Below, one piece after another: positions 51,826-59,338 of a stretch of DNA of 64,000 nucleotides. The DNA comes from RUG14130 sp045598325 (GTDB lineage Bacteria > Bacillota > Clostridia > Christensenellales > Aristaeellaceae): NCBI GenBank assembly GCA_045598325.1, contig JAZLLT010000065.1:26715-90714 (forward strand). Direction: 5' to 3'. The notes under the pieces were generated by a model. That model saw only the letters and a list, made by a program, of their open reading frames with translations. It was not told where the DNA came from and searched no databases. How positions within the stretch are numbered: the first letter of the stretch is position 1; each line of letters opens with the position of its first letter. The translations under genes and the position numbers were made by a program.

Positions 51826-52016
51826 GCAAAGGCCGGGCGGTTGCCGTCCGGTCTTTGCTTTCTCAGGTGGTCCGGTGGACCGCAGTCCTCCGGCTTTTCA
51901 TCCGCAGGGGAACTTTGTCCCCCCGAGGAGAAATTTTGCGAAGCATCGCCTGCGATGCGGGAGTCAAAATTTCATACCTCTCAGGTTTTGCGCCCGAAAA
52001 ATCCCGCAGGATTTTT
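51826..52016. other. Non-coding cluster of hairpins upstream of mscS
   Basis: Within 266 bp without a gene: a 15-bp stem with two G-U pairs (51826-51840 with 51844-51858), GGTCC-GGT-GGACC (51866-51878), a GGGGA/TCCCC hairpin near 51907-51923, a nested stem (51931-51938 with 51965-51972 enclosing 51943-51949 with 51952-51958) and AAAAATCC/GGATTTTT (51997-52004 with 52009-52016). The 8-bp TCTCAGGT occurs as a direct repeat at 51861-51868 and 51979-51986. Short open frames here lack ribosome sites. Confidence 0.55.
51997..52016 (-). terminator. Probable potABCD terminator
   Basis: An 8-bp stem (52009-52016 with 51997-52004) whose 3' arm on the minus strand ends in TTTTT, about 60 bases after the potD stop. 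Confidence 0.6.
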
Positions 52017-52039
52017 AGCAAAAACTGCAAAGCCTATTC

Positions 52040-52087
52040 GATTCAAATGAATCTCGGATTCATTTGAATCGCGCGCGTTACGCGCGC
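52040..52087 (-). repeat. Two abutting perfect hairpins at the end of potD
   Basis: GCGCGCG-TAA-CGCGCGC (52087-52071) has the potD stop codon as its loop. Immediately next to it is a 14-bp AT-rich stem (52070-52057 with 52053-52040) with a three-base loop. Both are perfect. They may protect the 3' end or aid termination. Confidence 0.7.
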
Positions 52088-53112
52088 ACTTCCATCCAGT
52101 ACTTGTTGTAGATGTCCATGTAGTCCATGATGTCGTGGAAGAACTCGCAGTTGGAGATGATCTCATCGCCGGGGTTGACAGCCACATTGGCGGCTTCTTC
52201 CTCGTCGAGATTGTCCACGACTTCCTGAATGGGAGAAGCGTAGTGGATGTAATCGTAGTTCATCTGGGCGATGTCGGGGCGGCAGAGGAAGTCGATGAAC
52301 TTGAGCGCCGCGTCGTAGTTTTCGCTGTTCTTGGGGATGCACAGGGCGTCCACCCACACATTGGAGCCTTCTTCGGGCACCACATACACCAGAGAATCGT
52401 TCTCCTCGATGGCGTACATGGCGTCGCCGCTCCACATGACTGCCATGGCGGCCTCACCGGCAACCATCTTGTCCTTCACTTCGTCAACGAGATAGCCCTG
52501 CACGATGCCGTCGTTCTTCTGCTGCACGAGCAGGTCGCGGACCTTGCCGAGGGCCTCATCGGAGCGGTCATTCAGAGAATAGCCGAGGTACTTGAGCGCG
52601 GTGCCCATGGTATCGCGGATGGAATCCAGCATGAACACATCCTTGTGATACTGGGGATCGTAGAGGCTGGACCAGGAAGTGATCTCGCCGTCCACATACT
52701 CGGTGTTGTACAGGATGCCCACGGTGCCCCACATATAAGGCACGGAGAACTGATTGCCCTGATCGTAGGCAACATCCCACATCCAGGACTGCAGGCCCTG
52801 CGCGTTGGGGACCTTGGAGTAGTCGATCTCGGCGAGCATGTCTTCTTTGATCAGTTTCTCGATGATATAGTCGGAGGGCACAATCACATCGTACTTGCCG
52901 CCGCCCTGGGTCATCTTGACATACATTTCCTCGCAGGTGGTGAACATGACATACTTGATTTTGATGCCGGTCTCTTCGGTGAACATATCGAGCACGGATT
53001 CATCGATGTAGTCGTACCAGTTGTAGACGACCAAAGTGTCTTCCGCCAGTGCCGCGGTGGGCAGGACGGTCAGGAGCATTGCCAGACAAAGGAACAGACA
53101 GAACTTCCGCAT
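52078..53112 (-). CDS. potD: Spermidine/putrescine ABC transporter substrate-binding protein
   Basis: 344 residues. Signal peptide MRKFCLFLCLAMLLTVLPTA with cleavage after ALA. The mature part is a PotD-type binding protein (LVVYNWYDYIDESVLDMFTE, YDVIVPSDYIIEKLIKEDML, VPYMWGTVGILYNTEYV, MAVMWSGDAMYAI). The polyamine-pocket acid D/E and aromatic residues are present. No lipobox cysteine is seen at the cleavage site, so it is not an obvious lipoprotein. Confidence 0.93.
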   Translation of the reverse strand: MRKFCLFLCLAMLLTVLPTAALAEDTLVVYNWYDYIDESVLDMFTEETGIKIKYVMFTTCEEMYVKMTQGGGKYDVIVPSDYIIEKLIKEDMLAEIDYSKVPNAQGLQSWMWDVAYDQGNQFSVPYMWGTVGILYNTEYVDGEITSWSSLYDPQYHKDVFMLDSIRDTMGTALKYLGYSLNDRSDEALGKVRDLLVQQKNDGIVQGYLVDEVKDKMVAGEAAMAVMWSGDAMYAIEENDSLVYVVPEEGSNVWVDALCIPKNSENYDAALKFIDFLCRPDIAQMNYDYIHYASPIQEVVDNLDEEEAANVAVNPGDEIISNCEFFHDIMDYMDIYNKYWMEVRA

Positions 53113-53135
53113 TGTAGATACCTCCCAAATTTTGA

Positions 53136-53915
53136 TTAACCGATGGATTCGAGATTGGAACGCTTGTTTATGATCAGCAGCAGCGCGAGCACTACCGCGA
53201 ACATGATGGTGGAAAGCGCGTAGATATCGGGTTTGACGCCCTTCTTCGCCGCAGAGTAGATGAGCGTGGAAAGGTTCTGCTCCTGATCCGTGGTGAAGTA
53301 GGAAATAACGAAGTCGTCCAGCGACATGGTGAGGGCGAGCAGGCCGCCGGTCACGATGCCCGGAGAGACCTCGGGGATGATGACCTTGGTGATGGCGCGC
53401 ATGGGTTTGCAGCCCAGATCCAGCGCCGCTTCATAGGTGTTGGGGTCCATCTGCTTGAGTTTGGGCAGGACCGAGAACAGCACATAGGGCGTATCGAAGG
53501 TCACATGGGCAAGGACCATGGTCATGATGCCGCGGGGCACATTCACGAAGACGAACATCATCATGAGGGAAACGCCTGTGACGATGTCGGGCATGGTCAT
53601 GGGCAGATAGGACAGGTTGATGAGGGTGCTCGCGTAGCCTTTCTTGCATGCATGGATGCCGATGGCACCGAGGGTGCCCAGGATGACACTGACAATGGTC
53701 GCGATGACGGCGACGATGAGCGTCACTTTGAGCGCCTCCATGATGGCGGTGTTGTGGAACAGTTCACCGTACCATTTGAAGGAGAAACCTTCCCACTTGG
53801 CGCGGGATTTGCCCTGATTGAAGGACAGCACGATCATGACCGCGATGGGCGAATAGAGGAACACCAGGATGAGGCCGAGGTAAGTGCCCCGGAAGAATTT
53901 CCAAAGTTTCTTCAC
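53136..53915 (-). CDS. potC: Spermidine/putrescine ABC transporter permease PotC
   Basis: 259 residues, about six membrane helices, with the EAA loop EAALDLGCKPMRAITKVIIP and the PotC-type end DFVISYFTTDQEQNLSTLIY. Overlaps potB as ATGA. Confidence 0.94.
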   Translation of the reverse strand: MKKLWKFFRGTYLGLILVFLYSPIAVMIVLSFNQGKSRAKWEGFSFKWYGELFHNTAIMEALKVTLIVAVIATIVSVILGTLGAIGIHACKKGYASTLINLSYLPMTMPDIVTGVSLMMMFVFVNVPRGIMTMVLAHVTFDTPYVLFSVLPKLKQMDPNTYEAALDLGCKPMRAITKVIIPEVSPGIVTGGLLALTMSLDDFVISYFTTDQEQNLSTLIYSAAKKGVKPDIYALSTIMFAVVLALLLIINKRSNLESIG

Positions 53916-54745
53916 CAGTTGTTGCTCCTTTCCGCCGTGTTCCGGTCAAGTTTGTTGAGAAAACCGATGGAAATGAGGATGAGCACCATCATGAACATGG
54001 AAAGGGCGGAGCCGAAGGACCACGCGTTCATTTCCATGAACTGCTTTTCGATGACATCGCCCAGGAGCATGAAGTTGCCGCTGCCCAGCAGTTTGCTGAT
54101 GGCAAAGGTGGTGACCGAGGGCATGAACACCATGGTGATGCCGCTGATGATGCCGGAGGTGGACAGGGGCAGCGTCACGCGCAGGAACACCCGCACGGGA
54201 TTGGCGCCCAGATCCTGCGCCGCCTCGACGACGCGCTGATCCATTTTCTTGAGGCAGGTGTGGATGGGCAGCACCATGAAGGGCAGGTAGTTGTAAACCA
54301 TTCCGAAGAGCACCGCGCCTTCCGTGCCGATGAGTTCCATGCGTTCAAAGCCCATTTTGGTAAGCAGTGTATTGATGATGCCGCGGTTTTCGAGAAGCGA
54401 CATGGTGGCGTAAGTGCGCAGAAGGAAGTTCATCCACATGGGGAGCAAAATCAGCACGAACAGGGTCTTGAACTTCGAAAACTCCTTGCTCGCAAGGAAA
54501 TATGCCGTGGGATAGCCGATGATGAGGCAGATGACGGTGCACTCGAGGGCGAGTTTCAGGCTGCGCCAGAGGATCTTCATGTAGGTGCCTTCAAAGCAGC
54601 GGGAGATGTTTTCCCAGGTCAGGATGACCTCCCCCGTCTCGGCGTTCGTGCCCGTCACCGCGTAGTACGCCACGAAGATGATGGGAAAAATCGTGAACAG
54701 CACCATCCATACGGCGTAAGGGGAAGCGAAAAAACTGCGTTTCAT
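53912..54745 (-). CDS. potB: Spermidine/putrescine ABC transporter permease PotB
   Basis: 277 residues from the only ATG that fits (54745; a TGGAGG lies about 12 bases upstream, a closer GGAG only two). About six membrane helices, EAA loop VEAAQDLGANPVRVFLRVTL, typical LRTYATMSLLENRGIINTLL. Forms the channel with PotC. Confidence 0.94.
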   Translation of the reverse strand: MKRSFFASPYAVWMVLFTIFPIIFVAYYAVTGTNAETGEVILTWENISRCFEGTYMKILWRSLKLALECTVICLIIGYPTAYFLASKEFSKFKTLFVLILLPMWMNFLLRTYATMSLLENRGIINTLLTKMGFERMELIGTEGAVLFGMVYNYLPFMVLPIHTCLKKMDQRVVEAAQDLGANPVRVFLRVTLPLSTSGIISGITMVFMPSVTTFAISKLLGSGNFMLLGDVIEKQFMEMNAWSFGSALSMFMMVLILISIGFLNKLDRNTAERSNNW

Positions 54746-54752
54746 TTCTCCG

Positions 54753-55844
54753 CTAATCCTCCATTTTGTGCATGATGTGGATATTGCTGGGAACGACGGA
54801 CAGACCCACGCGGCTGCCGACGGGATACATGGTGGTGGAATGGACCTTCCAGTCAAATCCGCCGGCGTCGATGAACATCTCGTAGTGGACGCCCTTGAAG
54901 ATGACGGAGTGGACGGTGCCGGTCAGCATGCCCACATCCTCGCCGACGATCATGATGTCCTCGGGACGGACGACCATGTCTACGGGCTCATCGGGCGCAA
55001 AGCCTTCATCCACGCACTCGAACACATGACCCGCGGCTTCCACCTCGAAGTCCTTGTGCATGACGGCGGAAAGGATGTTGCTGTCGCCGATGAAGTTGGC
55101 GACAAATGCGTTCTTGGGCTCGTCATAGATGCTCTTACCGTCGCCGATCTGCTGGATCTTGCCGCCGTTCATGACCACGATGGTGTCGCTCATGGTGAGG
55201 GCCTCTTCCTGATCGTGGGTGACATAGATGAAGGTAATGCCCAACTGCTGCTGCATGGACTTGAGTTCCAACTGCATCTCCTTGCGGAGTTTGAGGTCCA
55301 ATGCACCGAGAGGCTCATCGAGCAAAAGGACTTCGGGTTCATTGACCAGCGCGCGGGCGATGGCGATGCGCTGCTGCTGGCCGCCGGAGAGGGCGTCGAC
55401 GCTCCTCCGGGCGTATTTCTCCATTTTGACCAGTTTCAGCATGCGGTTGACACGGCGGTCGATTTCCTCTTTCACCTGCTTGCGGGTGGGGTTTTCCACT
55501 CCGGGAAGCAGTTCCGCGTTGGATTTGAGTTTGAGACCGAAAGCGATGTTGTCGTACACATTCATGTGGGTGAACAGGGCGTACTTTTGGAAGACGGTGT
55601 TCACCTTGCGCTTGTAGGGCGGCAGGGCGGAGATCTCCTGACCGTCGAAGAACAGTTGCCCTTCGTCTGCGGTCTCGAAACCGCCGATGATGCGCAGCAT
55701 GGTGGTCTTGCCGCAGCCGGAGGGACCCAGCAGGGTCACGAATTCGCGGCGGCGGATATACAGGTCGATATTATTCAGTACTACGGTATCGTCAAACGAT
55801 TTGCTGATGCCTTTCAGTTCGATCAGTCTGGTATCCTCGTACAT
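54753..55844 (-). CDS. potA: Spermidine/putrescine ABC transporter ATPase PotA
   Basis: 363 residues. Walker A GPSGCGKTT, Q-loop, signature LSGGQQQRIAIARALV, Walker B VLLLDEPLGALD, H-loop IYVTHDQEEAL, and a C-terminal TOBE domain (about 270-360, VDMVVRPEDIMIVGED). Energises polyamine uptake. Confidence 0.96.
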   Translation of the reverse strand: MYEDTRLIELKGISKSFDDTVVLNNIDLYIRRREFVTLLGPSGCGKTTMLRIIGGFETADEGQLFFDGQEISALPPYKRKVNTVFQKYALFTHMNVYDNIAFGLKLKSNAELLPGVENPTRKQVKEEIDRRVNRMLKLVKMEKYARRSVDALSGGQQQRIAIARALVNEPEVLLLDEPLGALDLKLRKEMQLELKSMQQQLGITFIYVTHDQEEALTMSDTIVVMNGGKIQQIGDGKSIYDEPKNAFVANFIGDSNILSAVMHKDFEVEAAGHVFECVDEGFAPDEPVDMVVRPEDIMIVGEDVGMLTGTVHSVIFKGVHYEMFIDAGGFDWKVHSTTMYPVGSRVGLSVVPSNIHIMHKMED

Positions 55845-55861
55845 AAATCTTCCTCCGGAAT

Positions 55862-56404
55862 TTAGAATGAAGGCGGGGTGCTCACCCAGATGAATCTGCA
55901 GGGGACCTTGCCGGGATTGACGATGCGGTGGGGCTGCGAGGGTTTGAAACAGAAGGATTCGTCCTTGCGGGCTTTGGTCTTGCGCTCGCCCAGTTCGATG
56001 ACCAGAGAGCCGGAAAGCACATAGCCCACTTCCTCGCCCTCATGGGGATCCTGCAGTTCGGTCTCTCCCCCGGGACCCAGTTCCACGAGGATGGGTTCCA
56101 TTACATTTTTCTGCGCCGTGGGGATGAGCCAGCGGATGGAGCCTTTGATGTTTTCGGGGTCTTCCTTCACGCAGATATCGTCATCGCCGAACACGATCTT
56201 GTTTTCCGCGCTGTGGGCAAAAAAGGTGGAAAGATCGCTTCCCAGCGACATTAGGATGTCCTGCAGCGTGGCGATGGACGGAGAAGTGAGATCCCGTTCC
56301 AGCAGGGAAATGAAGCCTTTGGACAGCTCACAGCGGTCCGCCAGTTCCTCCTGCGTGAGCCCCCGCTGAAGGCGCAGAGACTTGATTTTTTCTCCGATCA
56401 GCAT
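55862..56404 (-). CDS. XRE-family regulator with cupin domain (PuuR-like)
   Basis: 180 residues: N-terminal helix-turn-helix (EKIKSLRLQRGLTQEELADR, CELSKGFISLLERDLTSPS) and a C-terminal cupin (PHEGEEVGYVLSGSLVIELG, SFCFKPSQPHRIVNPG). This build is shared with the putrescine repressor PuuR. As the first gene of the pot operon it likely senses polyamines and controls the operon through palindromes at its promoter. Confidence 0.9.
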   Translation of the reverse strand: MLIGEKIKSLRLQRGLTQEELADRCELSKGFISLLERDLTSPSIATLQDILMSLGSDLSTFFAHSAENKIVFGDDDICVKEDPENIKGSIRWLIPTAQKNVMEPILVELGPGGETELQDPHEGEEVGYVLSGSLVIELGERKTKARKDESFCFKPSQPHRIVNPGKVPCRFIWVSTPPSF

Positions 56405-56438
56405 TTCGATTTTCCTCCGTAAATGACAGGCAAAACAT

Positions 56439-56449
56439 GTTTAATAAAC
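56439..56449. promoter_or_regulatory. Candidate operator of the XRE-cupin regulator
   Basis: Perfect palindrome GTTTA-A-TAAAC between the promoter and the regulator start; a related GTTATTAAAC lies over the -10 at about 56467-56476 and GTTTAGTATTG lies near 56548-56558. Confidence 0.5.
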
Positions 56450-56469
56450 TAAACTCGCAAAACAATGTT

Positions 56470-56498
56470 ATTAAACTACAAACCCGTTTTTTTGTCAA
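56470..56498 (-). promoter_or_regulatory. Promoter of the XRE-potABCD operon
   Basis: On the minus strand TTGACA (56498-56493), 17 bp, TTTAAT (56475-56470). Confidence 0.78.
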
Positions 56499-56577
56499 TA
56501 CAAATTGGTGTTTCCTGACTGTTAAATTTAATATACTGTGTCCGGAAGTTTAGTATTGTATGCTTTTTGTTTTGCAC

Positions 56578-56606
56578 TTGATTATTTGGTTCATTCGGTG
56601 TATCAT
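56578..56606 (+). promoter_or_regulatory. Promoter of the GH127 gene
   Basis: TTGATT (56578-56583), 17 bp, TATCAT (56601-56606), about 30 bases before the ATG at 56637, with GGAGG between. Confidence 0.65.
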
Positions 56607-56636
56607 ATAGGAAATCAATTGAGCGGAGGCAGATTT

Positions 56637-58577
56637 ATGGGCAATATCGAAGCGGTAAAAAGCAAAAATGTCGTCATCCGTCCCTCGTTTCTGAAAGAAC
56701 TCATGGACCGCGTCGCGGACAAACTCATCCCCTATCAGTGGGAAGCGCTCAATGACCGCATCGCGGACGCCGATCCTTCCTACTGCATCCGCAACTTCAA
56801 GTCCGCCGCGGGGCTCATAAACATGCCGCACGGCGGCTGCGTGTTCCAGGACAGCGACCTCGCCAAGTGGATCGAGGCTGCCGCATACATGCTCATCTGG
56901 AAAAAAGACCCCGAAACCGAAGCGCACATCGACGAGGTCGTGGAATACATGGAGAAGGCGCAGGCGGAAGACGGGTATCTCAATGCCTATTATCTGCTGA
57001 ACGGGCTTGACAAGCGCTTCACCAACCTCAGGGACAATCACGAACTGTACTGCGCAGGCCACATGCTGGAGGCAGCCGTCGCCTATTATGAGGCCACGGG
57101 AAAAGACAAACTGCTTAACATCATGAAAAAGTATATCGACCTCATCGCGGAAGTGTTCGGGCCCGGCGAAAATCAGAAACACGGCTATCCCGGACACGAG
57201 GAGATCGAACTGGCACTGGTGAAACTCTACGGCATCACGAAAGAGAAAAAGTATCTGGACCTTGCCAAATACTTCATCGACGAGCGCGGCAAAAACGGCG
57301 GAAAGTACTTCAACGATGAAGCCGCCGCCCGCGGAAGCGGCCCCGCATGGGACAGATCCATCTACGAGCATAACACCTACTATCAGGCAGGCTCCCCCGT
57401 GCGCGAACAGAAAGCCGCCCTCGGTCACGCCGTGCGTCAGGTCTACCTGCTTTGCGGCATGACGGATGTCGCCCGCGAGACGGGCGATGAGACCCTGAAA
57501 GCCGCCTGCGACACCATGTGGAAGGACATCACCCGCCGCCAGATGTACATCACCGGTGCCGTGGGGCAGACCAGTTTCGGCGAGGCGTTCACCTTCGACT
57601 ACGACCTGCCCAACGACACGGTCTACGCCGAGACCTGCGCTTCCATCGCCATGTTCTTCTGGGCACAGCGGATGCTGCTGCTGGACGCGAAAGGCGAATA
57701 CGGCGACATCATGGACACCATGCTCTATAACGGCACCATCAGCGGCATGAACTTCGAGGGCAACCGCTTCTTCTATGTGAACCCCCTTGAAGTCTGGCCC
57801 GAGCGCAGCGCGAAATCCCAGATCATCCGCCACATCCGTCCCACCCGCCAGAAGTGGTTCGGCTGCGCCTGCTGCCCGCCCAACCTTGCCCGCATGCTGT
57901 CCGCCCTCCCCGGAAGCGTCTGCACGAAGCAGGTCAATACCCTTTACATGAACCTGTTCACCGGCGATGAGATTGAGACCGGTCTCGAAGGCGGCAGCGT
58001 ACGGCTTTCCGTTTCCACCAAATACCCCTATGACGGCAAGATCGAAATCGAAGTCATCGAAGCCTTTGACGGCTTCCGTCTCGCCCTGCGTCTCCCCGGC
58101 TGGGTCCACGCCTATGAACTGACCGTGAACGGCAAGGCCGTCGAAACCACCATGGATTACGGCTTCATCACCATTGACGGCCTGAAAGCGGGAGACAAAA
58201 TCGTCTATAACCTTTACATGCCCGTTTCCGTGGTCCGTGCCCATCCGAAGGCGCGCGCCTGCGCGGGCAAAGTTGCCCTGCGCCGCGGACCCGTTGTGTA
58301 CTGCCTCGAAGAAAAGGACAACGGTGAAAACCTCGCCCTCATCAAACTCGTCGCAAACGGCGAATTCACCCTGGAAACCGACAACGGGCTTCCCGAAGGC
58401 ATCCTCTCCATCCGCGCAGACGCCGTAAGGGAGAATGAGGACAGTTGGGACGAATACGAACTCTACCGCGACGGGAGCGCCAACAGGGAAACGCCGATGA
58501 AGGCGCTGTTCGTTCCCTACTATGCCTGGAACAACCGCGGCGACGGCGAAATGCTGGTCTGGGTGCGGGAGAAATAA
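56637..58577 (+). CDS. Beta-L-arabinofuranosidase-like glycoside hydrolase (GH127)
   Basis: 646 residues, no signal peptide, so cytosolic. It matches the HypBA1 family: (alpha/alpha)6 barrel followed by beta-sandwiches. The zinc and catalytic set is visible as E332 and C334 (YAETCASIAMFFWAQRML) and C410, C412, C413 (FGCACCPPNLARML); in HypBA1 a Cys is the nucleophile. The start was set at 56637 (GGAGG seven bases upstream), not the longer open frame from 56538. Removes arabinofuranose or related sugars from plant glycans or glycopeptides. Confidence 0.92.
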   Translation: MGNIEAVKSKNVVIRPSFLKELMDRVADKLIPYQWEALNDRIADADPSYCIRNFKSAAGLINMPHGGCVFQDSDLAKWIEAAAYMLIWKKDPETEAHIDEVVEYMEKAQAEDGYLNAYYLLNGLDKRFTNLRDNHELYCAGHMLEAAVAYYEATGKDKLLNIMKKYIDLIAEVFGPGENQKHGYPGHEEIELALVKLYGITKEKKYLDLAKYFIDERGKNGGKYFNDEAAARGSGPAWDRSIYEHNTYYQAGSPVREQKAALGHAVRQVYLLCGMTDVARETGDETLKAACDTMWKDITRRQMYITGAVGQTSFGEAFTFDYDLPNDTVYAETCASIAMFFWAQRMLLLDAKGEYGDIMDTMLYNGTISGMNFEGNRFFYVNPLEVWPERSAKSQIIRHIRPTRQKWFGCACCPPNLARMLSALPGSVCTKQVNTLYMNLFTGDEIETGLEGGSVRLSVSTKYPYDGKIEIEVIEAFDGFRLALRLPGWVHAYELTVNGKAVETTMDYGFITIDGLKAGDKIVYNLYMPVSVVRAHPKARACAGKVALRRGPVVYCLEEKDNGENLALIKLVANGEFTLETDNGLPEGILSIRADAVRENEDSWDEYELYRDGSANRETPMKALFVPYYAWNNRGDGEMLVWVREK

Positions 58578-59275
58578 TGGCTCCGGAATTCGTGCTTTTC
58601 GGGCGCACATTCGCTTCCTACAGCGTGATGTGTGCCCTCGGCGTACTTGCGGCGCTTCTGACCGCGCTCATCCTCACGCGGAAATACGGCAGTAATCTCA
58701 TGCGGGTGATGGTGCTGTTTATTTCGGGCGGCACCGGCGCGTTCGCGGGCGCGATACTGCCGCACGCCTTTGTGACCTATACGCTGAAGGAACTTATGAC
58801 GCTTCTCAAAAGCGGCGAATACGCGCCCGGTTTTGTCTATTACGGCGGGCTGCTGGGCGGGCTCGCTCTTTCCGCCCTCACCGCGAAAGCGTTTCATTGG
58901 GACTTGCCTTCCCTTGCCCGCGTGCTCGTTCCTGCCGTCCCCCTTGCCCACGCCATCGGGCGCGCCGGCTGTTTCCTCGGCGGATGCTGCTACGGGATGC
59001 TTCTGAAAAACGGTGCCCGCCTGCCCGTGCAGATCATCGAGTCCGCCTATGAACTCCTTCTGTTTTTCCTGCTCCTGCGGCTGTCTAAAAGGCGGGAACC
59101 CCGTCTCATCCGCGCTTATCTGCTTCTTTACGCGCCGTTCCGCTTTGTCATCGAGTTTTTCCGCGGAGACGAAGTGCGCGGCTTTATCGGCATTTTCTCC
59201 ACTTCGCAGGTCATCAGCCTCATACTCATCGTATTTTGCTTATCTTCATTGGTTAAAAAAAGACGCAGCGCTTGA
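58577..59275 (+). CDS. Lgt-family (prolipoprotein diacylglyceryl transferase-like) membrane protein
   Basis: 232 residues, about seven membrane helices. The Lgt hallmark region reads HAIGRAGCFLGGCCYGM (Arg129), with FVYYGGLLGGL upstream and YAPFRFVIEFFRGDEVRG near the end. Canonical Lgt has GRxGNFxNxE here; the GCFLGGCCYG version marks a divergent clade often annotated as Lgt. It may transfer diacylglycerol to lipoproteins or have another acceptor. Its ATG overlaps the GH127 stop by one base (TAATG). Confidence 0.8.
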   Translation: MAPEFVLFGRTFASYSVMCALGVLAALLTALILTRKYGSNLMRVMVLFISGGTGAFAGAILPHAFVTYTLKELMTLLKSGEYAPGFVYYGGLLGGLALSALTAKAFHWDLPSLARVLVPAVPLAHAIGRAGCFLGGCCYGMLLKNGARLPVQIIESAYELLLFFLLLRLSKRREPRLIRAYLLLYAPFRFVIEFFRGDEVRGFIGIFSTSQVISLILIVFCLSSLVKKRRSA

Positions 59276-59300
59276 CACCGTAATACGGGTTCATTATAAT
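59272..59300 (+). promoter_or_regulatory. Consensus promoter of glnN-argH
   Basis: TTGACA (59272-59277), 17 bp, TATAAT (59295-59300): both hexamers perfect. The -35 overlaps the last codons of the Lgt-like gene. Confidence 0.92.
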
Positions 59301-59338
59301 GTTAGGATATATTTTATATTTTGAAAGGAAGTGTGCTT

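Noticed and set aside
51841..52067. Several overlapping 69-70 codon frames upstream of mscS
   Set aside because: They run through hairpins, have no ribosome sites and differ from normal codon use.
56550..58610. A 686-codon open frame antisense to the GH127 gene
   Set aside because: The plus-strand gene has catalytic Cys and Glu motifs and a ribosome site; the antisense product shows no domain.
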